DNA of 64,000 nt. It comes from Paenibacillus thiaminolyticus. Its GTDB lineage: Bacteria; Bacillota; Bacilli; Paenibacillales; Paenibacillaceae. The stretch is taken from the NCBI RefSeq assembly GCF_007066085.1, contig NZ_CP041405.1, positions 186,001 to 250,000 of the forward strand, given 5' to 3'. Under the pieces are notes generated by a model. The model was not told where the DNA came from, searched no databases, and saw only the letters and a list, made by a program, of their open reading frames with translations. Made by a program: the position numbers and the translations under genes. This document shows positions 17,391-26,543 of this stretch, piece by piece (within the stretch, counting starts at the first letter, position 1; each line of letters starts with the position of its first letter).

Positions 17391-19127
17391 ATGAATACTT
17401 ACGGGTGGGACATCATTTATGTGAATTCGAATGAGAGTATAAATAAGCAACTAAAGAAGTATATGAATGAAAATAAAATAACCTTTACCTATGAGGATGA
17501 AAACACATTTGTCAGCTTAACTTTTGATAATTGGGAGATAGTTCCCGGGGGATCAAGCAAACTCTTGCGATTGAAAGCACTTGTGAAAGAGGGAGAGCTG
17601 ACCTTTATGGGGCAGCGCACACTGTTAAACGGGATCTGCCCTCTCTTAGAAGTTCAACTTGGCTTCTTTGATGACAAAAATGATTCCTATATTCAGAAGT
17701 TGATGTTTAACTTTCAAGTAAAGGGAGAGAAGGAAGGGGATCAAAGGGAAGGAGCAATTACGGTAATTAATCCGGATGTAAATAAAATATTTGCTGAAGG
17801 AAGCATGATTTACACCCTTTTAAACTTAACATTAGCAGATATGTTTATAGCTAACAAAGAGAAAATATCTTATATATTTGCACAACTGAATATATCACCG
17901 GACATTCCGTGGATGCAACCTAAAAAGTACAAATATTCTTATTATTCTCCTACTTCCAGTAAAGATAAAGGTTTTTTGTCCGTTCTTTCTGTCGTAACGA
18001 ATCGGGACATATCTGGACTCACCGAGGGGATTGATGGTTCAATCCTGGATAATAATCATGATAGTTTTCTGGTGCTGTCTGAACGATTGTTTCTGGAGCA
18101 TATCATTATGCCGGAATTGCCAAATTCATTTGGGAATGGGACAACAAAAAACCATTTTAAATTTGAAGGTACATCAAATACAAGCGGGGTCATTAAGAAT
18201 AGCAGGAATATAAATTGCGGTTCGGTACGATGGGGTTTGATCGATTATTATCCGATACTAACGGATTTAAAAATACAAGTCGAAGGGAACAGCCTTCGGA
18301 TGAAAGCATCAGGAAAATGTGATATTACGGGACTGGCAAGCTCGTATGTAACATTTGAAGTCGAAACGAAAAATACTTTTTATTTTAATAAAGCTTCGAA
18401 GAGAATTGAATTTAAGCCTGACAGTAATCCAAAGGTAAGTTACGAGCGCCATATTCCATGGTGGATATGGATATTAGGAATAGCAGCTCCTATCGTGGAT
18501 GTTATTATCCATTTTGTCACTGAGGCAATTTCCGGTTCTGTTGCCGGAAATATCAAAATTGATACCAATACTTCTATTGGTGAGTTAAGAAGTGAAGTAG
18601 TGAAGTGGAGTGGTATGGATGAAGAAGAGATTACAGATTGTGTGTTTGATGTAGCTTTCTGTATAAAAGGTATTAAATTGAATAATGGTAATTCCAAGAA
18701 TTACAAAATTGTAAGTGCTTTAAATGACTCAAGTGTCGTTGATATGTCTTTACAAAAAAATGGGGATGTTCATTTATGGGAATACGGCGGTGCTTTAAAC
18801 CAAAAATGGAATGTTATTAATGATGAAACGAAAAAGGCGTATCAATTTAAAAATATGTACGATGAAAGCCTAGTATTAGCCTGGAATGACTACATGGGCT
18901 CAAGGAATGTATTTGCTACACCTAATCAAGGGAAAGATGAGCATTATTGGCTCCTTGAGGATACAGGAGATGGTTATCATATTTTAAAGAATAAAAAGTA
19001 TCCTTATTTCGTATTGGATGTAGATAAGGCTGACACTGACAATGGAACAAATATTAAAGTGAATGAGCAGCATGATTTTAGCAGCCCGTATATTAAAGCA
19101 CAAAAATTCAAATTGATACAAGTTTGA
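17391..19127 (+). CDS. P47-like protein fused to a C-terminal ricin-type lectin domain
   Basis: Residues 1 to about 430 match the P47 type: NTYGWDIIYV at the start, FDNWEIVPGGSSKLLRL near 44-60, FLSVLSVVTNRDISGL, and SERLFLEHIIMPELP. The clostridial P47 ends at about 415 residues. Here about 145 further residues are a ricin-type lectin domain almost identical to the end of the metallophosphoesterase at 10994. A Trp/Ile-rich helix (IPWWIWILGIAAPI, about 355-368) precedes the junction. RBS AAGGAAGGTG is upstream. The fusion would give a secreted or released P47 a glycan-binding tail. No signal peptide. Confidence 0.88.
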   Translation: MNTYGWDIIYVNSNESINKQLKKYMNENKITFTYEDENTFVSLTFDNWEIVPGGSSKLLRLKALVKEGELTFMGQRTLLNGICPLLEVQLGFFDDKNDSYIQKLMFNFQVKGEKEGDQREGAITVINPDVNKIFAEGSMIYTLLNLTLADMFIANKEKISYIFAQLNISPDIPWMQPKKYKYSYYSPTSSKDKGFLSVLSVVTNRDISGLTEGIDGSILDNNHDSFLVLSERLFLEHIIMPELPNSFGNGTTKNHFKFEGTSNTSGVIKNSRNINCGSVRWGLIDYYPILTDLKIQVEGNSLRMKASGKCDITGLASSYVTFEVETKNTFYFNKASKRIEFKPDSNPKVSYERHIPWWIWILGIAAPIVDVIIHFVTEAISGSVAGNIKIDTNTSIGELRSEVVKWSGMDEEEITDCVFDVAFCIKGIKLNNGNSKNYKIVSALNDSSVVDMSLQKNGDVHLWEYGGALNQKWNVINDETKKAYQFKNMYDESLVLAWNDYMGSRNVFATPNQGKDEHYWLLEDTGDGYHILKNKKYPYFVLDVDKADTDNGTNIKVNEQHDFSSPYIKAQKFKLIQV

Positions 19128-19202
19128 TAACCCTTTCAAATGGTTCTTTTGCATACAGTTCTCAGGCTGTCGAGAAAATCTCGACAGCTATTTTTGTATC
19201 AT
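18669..19202 (+). repeat. Lectin-domain repeat, copy 2
   Basis: This copy of 12330-12871 encodes the lectin tail of the P47-like protein and carries the same terminator. The two copies diverge sharply outside these limits. Confidence 0.9.
19166..19196 (+). terminator. Terminator after P47
   Basis: Same 10-bp stem and TATTTTT tail as at 12834. It separates the orfX operon from the binary-toxin operon. Confidence 0.9.
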
Positions 19203-19325
19203 AAATTTTCATACGACATAGCGCGAAAGAAAGAATGGGCAAAACCGCTCCGGACACCGGTTATATGATTCGTGGTGGGAAGCCGGAAGGTTATTACGGA
19301 GTGCCCTCCGTTTATGTTTCTCTTT

Positions 19326-19381
19326 TTTTCATTGATAGATGAAAATATGTATGCTTTTTAAGGAATTTCAAAAGCTATACT
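19326..19381 (+). promoter_or_regulatory. Island promoter box P3 (before binary-toxin operon)
   Basis: TTTTCAT-TGATAG-ATGAAAA (19326-19345), then 27 bases to TATACT (19376-19381). The whole block to about 19430 copies the orfX1 promoter at 12899. As no other promoter or terminator is evident before 19901, it probably drives the protective-antigen-like genes. Confidence 0.75.
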
Positions 19382-19395
19382 TTAATCGTAACTGA

Positions 19396-19880
19396 AGGGA
19401 GGATTGATTTTTATAAGGAAAAACTAGGAAAAAAATTATATCACTTTTTCGTTTAAGAAAATAAACAAAGAATACCATTACAATTATGCTTACTTTCAAC
19501 CGACTCATCAAAAAAACCTAACTTTTAGAAACGTAGGTGGATTAGAGAAAAACAAATATGACTTGATGGTAGTAAGCACCGATTCAGATATAGAGGAGGA
19601 ATTCTCCAACTTTCAGTAAAGATAAAGGTTTTTATCCGTTCTTTCTGTCGTAACGAATCGGGACATATCTGGACTCACAGAGGAGATTGATGGTTCAATC
19701 CTGGATAATAATCATGATAGTTTTCTGGTGCTGTCTGAACGATTGTTTCTGGAGCATATCATTATGCCGGAATTTCAATTTAAACAAGATAGTCCTCCGA
19801 AAGCAACTACTGAAAAAGTTATACCATGGTGGGTCTGGATTCTTGGCGCTATAACAATTGGGTATAAAAGGTAAAAATTA
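19396..19880 (+). pseudogene. Decayed orfX1/P47 duplicate
   Basis: The sequence matches scattered pieces of the orfX1-like gene (leader at 19400, middle at about 19446-19490, then NLTFRNVGGLEKNKYDLMVVST-like coding at 19520-19585) with deletions between them. It then joins a block of P47 (19610-19775, copy of about 17955-18115) that ends in EKVIPWWVWILG and a stop. Frameshifts and missing starts rule out function as a protein. Its remaining value is probably the promoter it carries. Confidence 0.85.
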
Positions 19881-19900
19881 CTAGGAAGGAAGGAAGAACG

Positions 19901-22462
19901 ATGAAAGAGACGAGGCGAACCGCGGAAAATGAACAAGATCAGCAAGTATTAAAGTCTGTGGGACAATTTTTCTATGGGGAGAATTTGGACGAACCGGCTT
20001 TTGTCAGCGGGCGTGGGATGAATGGGTTTAAGATCGATCCTGGCCAGTTGGAAGGAGCCGATTTGAACAAGAAAGTAAAATCAGCCCGATGGATTGCCGA
20101 TTTTACACCAAAGCAAACGGGCCTGTATCAATTTATGACCAGTTCAAATCCGTATACACATATCTTTGTGGACGGACAAGAAGTAAAAGATAATGAAGTA
20201 ACATTGACAGAAGGCGAGCATTATACATTTGTTGTCCTCTATTTTGGGAACCCGGACGTAAAGCAAGAAGACTTGCTTCAACTAGAAGTGAAATATACAT
20301 GCAACCGGCAAGAAACCGAAGAGATCGCAGCAGAGGACTTCTCCATTCCCAGAGAAATTTCCTTCGATAGTCTCCCCGAGGGCATTGTACCTCGAACGGA
20401 AGGGAATGAAGAAAAGCTTATAGATACGGATAAGGATGGAATTTATGATGAATGGGAAATAAACGGATATACAGTAATTAATAATGTGGCTGTACCATGG
20501 AATGAGAAATATGCCGCTCAAGGATACAAAAAATATATGTCCAATCCGAACGAATCCCATACGGCAGGGGACCCCTACACTGATTTGGAAAAAGCTAGCG
20601 GAAGAATAGATCGCAATATACACAAAGTGGCTTGGGATCCGCTTGTTGCAGCGTATCCAAGTATCACGGTGGGGATGGAAAGACTAATTCTGTCCGATAA
20701 TACAGAATTTAGTTCATCGTCAGGAAAGAGTGTCAGCCGGGAAACCTCTTCCAGCTCCAGTGCCTCCAATACGGAAGGAATTGATGTGAGTGCGGGTTTT
20801 TCCCTCTTGCAAGGGTTCTCAGGATCCGTTACCGGCAGTTATTCGCATACGTCTACGCATACGGTTAACTCTGCACAGACTTCAGGACAGGACTGGTCCA
20901 CACACTTAGGTTTACACGCTGCGCAGGCAGCCTATGTAAATGCCAATATCCGCTATTACAATACCGGAACAGCTCCCGTGTATAAATTTATTCCTACGAC
21001 AAACTTAGTGTTAGGGAAAGAGACGATTGCTACCATCACGGGACAAAAGAATCAGGAAGCTTTCAGCTTGGGTCCGAGCCAGGCCTACCCTAAAAGACAC
21101 TTACATGGTATTGCCTTAAATACGTTAGATCAGTTCAGCTCCACTCCTATCTCCATGAATATCAATCAAGTGGACAGGCTAGAAAATGGAGAGAAATTGA
21201 AATTGGAAACGACCCAATTTCAAGGAGCATTTGCAAGAAGAGATGCGGCAGGGAGACAAGTCGTTACAGAGGAGAACGAGTGGGCCAATTATATCCCGCA
21301 AATCGAACGGGTGACAACCGGAATCCTGATTGATATCAAAGGCGGAATGATGATAGAGCGCCGGATTGCGGCAAAAGACCCTGATAATCCAAATGACCTT
21401 ACGCCGGAGCTTACACTGGGGCAAGCATTGGAAAAAGCGATAGGGGCTTACGAAGAAAAGGATAGATGGTATTTTGACCGTGCGGATAACACACATATTC
21501 TGAGTCCGAACCTGGTCCATTTTATTTATGATCGGAAAACAGAAAAAAAGATGAATAAGGAACTGGAAAGGAACAAGAATGTAAAAAATATTTATGATAT
21601 GACAATCCGGCCGGGGATGAATATTCACATCAGTGTACCGTTAGTATGGGATGATTTTAAGGACGATGAGGGAAACTGGAAGGGAGGCTCATATGCTCCA
21701 ACGAATGGGTTAAATAACGGCAGATGTTACAAGATAGATCCGAATAGAGAAGTGTACAAGGAAGGGATTGTTTTAAAACCCAATTCAAAATATCTAGTAA
21801 TCATGGATATGAAAGGAAATGGTGCGGGTAAGGCTGCAATTGAGTTCGGTGGAACAACAAATGAATTCGATATTCCTAACGGATATCGAAGACAAAAGGT
21901 AATGGTTGAAGTATTTGATTTCCCAGCCGACTTTAATAAATTGAAAATTTCGACAAATAGCACAGGAAGCGCTTACATTGATAATTTTTCGATTGTAAAG
22001 GTCGGAAATGCATGGGACAAACTGAAAGAGGAAAATGAAGATTATTCTAAAAAGGTTGCGGGGCGAACTTTTTCCTTTACGTCCTTGAATCCAGAAAGAT
22101 ATATGACTAGCTTTGCAGGTGAAGCCATTATGGCAAACTCAACAACAATGTTTGATCAAAAATTCAGGTTAGAATACCGGAGGCCTAGGGGAGCATTCTA
22201 CATTCTTAGTTCTTCCAATAAAGTCTTGACATGGGATAGAGGGAGCCAAAAATTGATTTTTGCAGACAATACATCTGTGCTAAGCCAGCTTTGGTTCTTT
22301 CAAAAATCCGGAAGCAAAGGCTATAACATCGTAAGCGCTGCAGATAGAAGTAAAGTGCTGGAATACGGCCTTGAAGCCGTAAATCATACAATCCCGATTC
22401 GAATCGCGACATTAGATGAAGCAAAAAATAATCAATATTTTACGATATCCCCTCCATTTTAA
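19901..22462 (+). CDS. Protective-antigen/Vip1-like binary toxin B component 1
   Basis: 853 residues. A PA14-like N-terminal domain covers about 15-135 (GLYQFMTSSNPYTHIFVDG), followed by the calcium motif DTDKDGIYDEWE (175-186), the Ser/Thr-rich pore loop (about 268-330), NANIRYYNTGTAPVYKFIPTT (348-367) and LDQFSSTPISMN. In the last, Asp410 and Phe412 line up with Asp425 and the phi-clamp Phe427 of anthrax protective antigen. The C-terminal third is a carbohydrate-binding-like and beta-trefoil-like region, as in Vip1. There is no signal peptide and no RKKR furin site. It should form the translocation pore for the enzymes encoded downstream. Confidence 0.92.
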   Translation: MKETRRTAENEQDQQVLKSVGQFFYGENLDEPAFVSGRGMNGFKIDPGQLEGADLNKKVKSARWIADFTPKQTGLYQFMTSSNPYTHIFVDGQEVKDNEVTLTEGEHYTFVVLYFGNPDVKQEDLLQLEVKYTCNRQETEEIAAEDFSIPREISFDSLPEGIVPRTEGNEEKLIDTDKDGIYDEWEINGYTVINNVAVPWNEKYAAQGYKKYMSNPNESHTAGDPYTDLEKASGRIDRNIHKVAWDPLVAAYPSITVGMERLILSDNTEFSSSSGKSVSRETSSSSSASNTEGIDVSAGFSLLQGFSGSVTGSYSHTSTHTVNSAQTSGQDWSTHLGLHAAQAAYVNANIRYYNTGTAPVYKFIPTTNLVLGKETIATITGQKNQEAFSLGPSQAYPKRHLHGIALNTLDQFSSTPISMNINQVDRLENGEKLKLETTQFQGAFARRDAAGRQVVTEENEWANYIPQIERVTTGILIDIKGGMMIERRIAAKDPDNPNDLTPELTLGQALEKAIGAYEEKDRWYFDRADNTHILSPNLVHFIYDRKTEKKMNKELERNKNVKNIYDMTIRPGMNIHISVPLVWDDFKDDEGNWKGGSYAPTNGLNNGRCYKIDPNREVYKEGIVLKPNSKYLVIMDMKGNGAGKAAIEFGGTTNEFDIPNGYRRQKVMVEVFDFPADFNKLKISTNSTGSAYIDNFSIVKVGNAWDKLKEENEDYSKKVAGRTFSFTSLNPERYMTSFAGEAIMANSTTMFDQKFRLEYRRPRGAFYILSSSNKVLTWDRGSQKLIFADNTSVLSQLWFFQKSGSKGYNIVSAADRSKVLEYGLEAVNHTIPIRIATLDEAKNNQYFTISPPF

Positions 22463-22524
22463 TAAATGAAGCTATAACTCGAAATGAATAAGAAAAAAGA
22501 GTTCTAAAGAAGGAGAGAAGAACA

Positions 22525-25077
22525 ATGGAAAAAACAAGCCGAATCGAGGAAAATCAACAAATACTAAAATCGGTGGGTCAATTTTTCTATGGAGAGAATT
22601 TGGATGAACCGGCTTTTGTCATCGGACGTGGAATGAATGGATTTAAGGTAGATCCCAGCCAATTAAAAGGAGTCGATTTGAAAAAGAAAGTAAAATCAGC
22701 CCGATGGATTGCCGATTTTACTCCAAAGCAAACCGGCCTCTATCAATTTATAACCAGTTCAAATCCATATACACATATTTTTGTGGATGGAAAAGAAGTA
22801 AAGGATACGGAAGTAACACTGACAGAAGGAGAACAGTATACATTTGTTATCCTCTATTTTGGCAACCCGGAGGTGAAGGAAGAAGACTTGTTTCAATTTG
22901 AAGTGAAATATACATGCAACCAGCAAGAAACTCAAGAGATTGAAGCAGAAGACTTCTCTATTCCCAGACAGGTTTCTTTTGAATATCTCCCCGGAGGCAG
23001 TGACAACACAGATGATGAACAGCCTCTTCTTGATACAGATAATGACGGAATTTATGATGAGTGGGAAATAAACGGATATACCGTAATTAATCATTTAGTT
23101 GTGCCATGGGAGGAAAAATATGCCGCGCAAGGATACAAAAAATATGTGTCCAATCCCAACGAATCCCATACGGCAGGCGATCCCTACTCTGACTTGGAAA
23201 AAGCCAGCGGAAGCATAGATCGGAACATAAAAAAAGTGGCTTGGGATCCGCTTGTTGCAGCATATCCAAGCATCACGGTGGGGATGGAAAGGTTAATTCT
23301 TTCCGATAATAAAGAATTTAGTTCATCATCAGGAAAAAGAATCAGCCGGGAGACGTCTTCCAGCTCCAGTGCTTCCAATACGGAAGGAATTGATGTGAGT
23401 GCAGGTTTTTCTCTCTTTGAAGGGTTTTCAGGCTCCGTTACCGGGCATTATTCGCATACATCTACGCATACGGTTAACTCTGCACAGACTTCAGGACAGG
23501 ACTGGTCCGAACAATTAGGTTTAAACTCTGCGCAGGCAGCCTATGTGAATGCGAATATTCGCTATTACAATACCGGAACAGCTCCTGTGTATAAATTCAT
23601 TCCCACCACAAATTTAGTGTTAGGGAAAGAGACGATTGCCACCATTACAGGACAAATGAACCAGGAAGCCTTCAGCTTGCCTCCTGATCAAACATATCCT
23701 AGAAGACATTTACATGCGATAGCCTTGAATACGTTAGATCAATTCAGTTCTATTCCTATTTCCATGAATATCAATCTAGTGGATAGATTGGAAAATGGGG
23801 AGAAATTAAAGTTGGAAACGACCCAATTTCAAGGGGCGTTTGCAAAAAGAGACCCCGCAGGAGGACAAGTAGTCATCGAAGAGAACGAGTGGGCGAATTA
23901 TATCCCGCAAATCGAAAGTGTAACAACCGGACTCCTGATTGATATTAAAGGCGGCCTAATGATGGAGCGCCGTATAGCAGCAAAAGATCCTGATAATCCA
24001 AATGACCGCACACCGGAACTTACGTTAGGTGAAGCATTGATCAAATCGATAGGGGCCTATAAAGAGGGAGGAAATTGGTATTTCAAAGATGAGTATACAG
24101 ATGAAGCACGTATTCTGAGTCCGAACCTGGTCCATTTCATCTATGATAGAAAAACAGAAAGAAAGATCAAAAAAGAACTCGAAGGGAATAAAAATATAAA
24201 AACGATTTACGATATGACAATCCGGCCGGGAATGAATATTCAAATCAGTATCCCGGTAGTATGGGATGATTTCAATAATGATGATGGAAACTGGGACGGA
24301 GGTTCGTACGACCAAAGTAATGGTTTAAATAATGGAAGATGTTACAAGATAGATCCGAATAAAAATGTGTCCTACGATATGGGTGAAATTACTTTAGAAG
24401 CAAATTCTAAATATCTTATTATCATGGATGTCAAAGGAAACGGTACGGGTAAGGGCACTGTTGAATTTGGCGGAACAACACGTGAATTCGATATTTCTAA
24501 CGGATACAAAAGGCAAAAGATGATGTTTGAAATATTCGAATTTCCAGATGATTTTGGAAGCCTCACTATTTCAACGAATAGTACGGTATATATTGATAAT
24601 TTTTCAATTGTAAAGGTAGGGACTGCTTGGGATAAATTGAAAGAGGAAAACAAAGAGTTTTCCAAGATCAATGATCAAAAGGATTTTTATTTTGCATCTA
24701 CCGATTTAACACAATATATTACCAATTATAAGGATGAAGCATTTATAAAAAAATGGGATGTTAATTCCAAACAAGACTTTAAGCTGGTCTATCATGTGTA
24801 TAGGGGAGCCTTTTACATTTATGACATACCGGCAAAGAAAGTTCTGACATGGGACAGAAGAAATCAGAAATTAATATTTATGAATGATTTGGATGTACGA
24901 TATCAGCTTTGGTTTTTACAAAAATCAGGAAACAATGGATATAACATTGTAAGCGCCGCAGATAGAAGTAAAGTATTGGCTTATGACATTTCAAAACCAG
25001 ATCTAACACCACTTCAAATTGCGACATTAGACGAAGCAAAAGCGAATCAATATTTTGTGTTATCGCCCGTAAAATAA
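22525..25077 (+). CDS. Protective-antigen/Vip1-like binary toxin B component 2
   Basis: This paralogue of the preceding gene has 850 residues, the same domain order and high identity through the pore-forming part. Calcium motif DTDNDGIYDEWE is at 170-181. Asp405 and Phe407 occupy the protective-antigen Asp425/Phe427 positions in LDQFSSIPISMN. The C-terminal receptor-binding third has diverged most. RBS AAGGAGAG is upstream of ATG 22525, with a 62-base gap to gene 1. No signal peptide or furin site. The pair could form hetero-oligomers or serve different receptors or enzymes. Confidence 0.92.
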   Translation: MEKTSRIEENQQILKSVGQFFYGENLDEPAFVIGRGMNGFKVDPSQLKGVDLKKKVKSARWIADFTPKQTGLYQFITSSNPYTHIFVDGKEVKDTEVTLTEGEQYTFVILYFGNPEVKEEDLFQFEVKYTCNQQETQEIEAEDFSIPRQVSFEYLPGGSDNTDDEQPLLDTDNDGIYDEWEINGYTVINHLVVPWEEKYAAQGYKKYVSNPNESHTAGDPYSDLEKASGSIDRNIKKVAWDPLVAAYPSITVGMERLILSDNKEFSSSSGKRISRETSSSSSASNTEGIDVSAGFSLFEGFSGSVTGHYSHTSTHTVNSAQTSGQDWSEQLGLNSAQAAYVNANIRYYNTGTAPVYKFIPTTNLVLGKETIATITGQMNQEAFSLPPDQTYPRRHLHAIALNTLDQFSSIPISMNINLVDRLENGEKLKLETTQFQGAFAKRDPAGGQVVIEENEWANYIPQIESVTTGLLIDIKGGLMMERRIAAKDPDNPNDRTPELTLGEALIKSIGAYKEGGNWYFKDEYTDEARILSPNLVHFIYDRKTERKIKKELEGNKNIKTIYDMTIRPGMNIQISIPVVWDDFNNDDGNWDGGSYDQSNGLNNGRCYKIDPNKNVSYDMGEITLEANSKYLIIMDVKGNGTGKGTVEFGGTTREFDISNGYKRQKMMFEIFEFPDDFGSLTISTNSTVYIDNFSIVKVGTAWDKLKEENKEFSKINDQKDFYFASTDLTQYITNYKDEAFIKKWDVNSKQDFKLVYHVYRGAFYIYDIPAKKVLTWDRRNQKLIFMNDLDVRYQLWFLQKSGNNGYNIVSAADRSKVLAYDISKPDLTPLQIATLDEAKANQYFVLSPVK

Positions 25078-25124
25078 TATGTAGCACCTAGGGAATATAT
25101 CTAAAGATCGAAATTGGTCTTCCT

Positions 25125-25166
25125 GGACAAACCTTGCCTTTTCTGGCGGGTTTGTCCCCCCCCCCC
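25125..25166 (+). other. Hairpin followed by an 11-C tract
   Basis: GGACAAACC (25125-25133) pairs with GGTTTGTCC (25149-25157), and eleven C residues run from 25156 to 25166. There is no T tail, so it is not a standard terminator. It lies between the pore genes and the enzyme genes. It could be an mRNA-processing or stability element, and the homopolymer could slip. Confidence 0.6.
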
Positions 25167-25223
25167 TAATATAGGTGCAGATATCAGGTAACTTTAATAA
25201 AACAAGATATGGTGGAATGACTG

Positions 25224-26468
25224 ATGGATAAAAAACCTCTGAATTTCAAGAAAGATGAACGTAAAGCCGAAGCATGGAGTAAGAAGCGTTATTCGGCTTG
25301 GATTGAAACACTACCACAAAATCGGCAGGAAGCACTCGAGGCATTTAAAAGATCATCAAAAGAAATGAATAGAAAATTGAATGAAGTTCGTGGAAATATT
25401 GATGAACTAACTGATGAACAATTAAAAAATCAAATCAAAGAAATGAACATCATGATCAAACAACCCGTTAATCTATTAAAGGAAAGACAAATCATTTATA
25501 CCCATTTTGATCCGAAAGCTTTAGGCTATTCCAATGAATTGCAAATGTTGGTTGGAAGCGAGAGCAGACAGTTAGATCGCGGAAAAATTAAAACTGTCTT
25601 AAATGAGTATCAATATGGGAATTTGACCGACTTAAAAACAGGAAATTTAACACTTACCGGGGGAGAAACAGGACAGTACTATGTAGCGGAGTTAGAACTG
25701 CCGAAAGGCACCTATGTAGGCCATCTGGGAGATGGACAAACGGTATTGCCAACGGATTATGCGATAGAAATCACGAATAACATGTTTAGTAAACCGAAGG
25801 TTATTAGAGAAAATGGAAAAGAACTTATTAAAGTAAATGCAAGATTAATCAAAAAAGAGAAGATTGAAAGCAAAATACGAGTTACGGAAACTACCTTGAC
25901 TAAATTATTCAAGAACGGTTCTTTTGTTGTCAAATTAGATATTGGCGGGGGATTTGAATCCTATGCAATAGATCATGCGAAAGAAGCCATTTCTACTTTA
26001 ATCAAACAATTACCATCAAAGTTATTAAATGATGCTATTGATTATTTAGATTCCATAACATTTACGGATGTGAAACTTAATAATAATGATGGAACATTAG
26101 GTTATCATGATTCGATGAATGTGTTTGTAAGAGTGAAACACGAAATATTGATTCAAAAATTAGATCCAATTGTTAATCAGTCTGCCGTGTTATTACACGA
26201 AATGGGCCATGTAGTGGATTCAATGTTATTGAATGATACTTCAAAAAATAGAAAATTTATTGATATTTATAATGAAGAAAAAGATAATCTGACGAGTTTA
26301 GTGACACACAACAATTATGGCAGGGAAGACTCGGTAGAATTTTTTGCGGAAATATTCAAGGCAATGTACTCCACAGATCCGAAGCAACAAGATGCTGTTA
26401 AAAAAGAAGCACCTAAAGCTGTTGATTATATAAAAACTAAGATAAAGGAATATATAGAGGATAATTAA
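25224..26468 (+). CDS. Anthrax lethal-factor-like zinc metalloprotease (toxin A component)
   Basis: 414 residues. The C-terminal half matches the lethal factor catalytic domain: HEMGH at 325-329, KFIDIYNEE near 344-352, NLTS, Tyr365-Gly-Arg, then Glu372 in EFFAEIF and STD at 383-385. His325, His329 and Glu372 match the zinc ligands, and Tyr365 matches Tyr728 of lethal factor with the same 7-residue distance to the Glu. The N-terminal half is an ADP-ribosyltransferase fold without the Arg, STS or ExE residues, like lethal factor domain II or the Vip2 N-domain. Lethal factor's PA-binding domain I is absent. RBS GGTGGA; no signal peptide. Confidence 0.92.
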   Translation: MDKKPLNFKKDERKAEAWSKKRYSAWIETLPQNRQEALEAFKRSSKEMNRKLNEVRGNIDELTDEQLKNQIKEMNIMIKQPVNLLKERQIIYTHFDPKALGYSNELQMLVGSESRQLDRGKIKTVLNEYQYGNLTDLKTGNLTLTGGETGQYYVAELELPKGTYVGHLGDGQTVLPTDYAIEITNNMFSKPKVIRENGKELIKVNARLIKKEKIESKIRVTETTLTKLFKNGSFVVKLDIGGGFESYAIDHAKEAISTLIKQLPSKLLNDAIDYLDSITFTDVKLNNNDGTLGYHDSMNVFVRVKHEILIQKLDPIVNQSAVLLHEMGHVVDSMLLNDTSKNRKFIDIYNEEKDNLTSLVTHNNYGREDSVEFFAEIFKAMYSTDPKQQDAVKKEAPKAVDYIKTKIKEYIEDN

Positions 26469-26543
26469 GTAAAATAACAAGCAAATTTGGGCTCGAAAAT
26501 GTTTCCTGCCAAAATGCTGTGTAGGGAGTAGGTGAGTCGCAAT

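Noticed and set aside
10994-19127. Clostridial neurotoxin or NTNH gene within the orfX cluster
   Set aside because: No protein of about 1,200 residues or HExxH zinc site of that type is present; the only HExxH-type zinc site is the lethal-factor-like HEMGH at 25224-26468.
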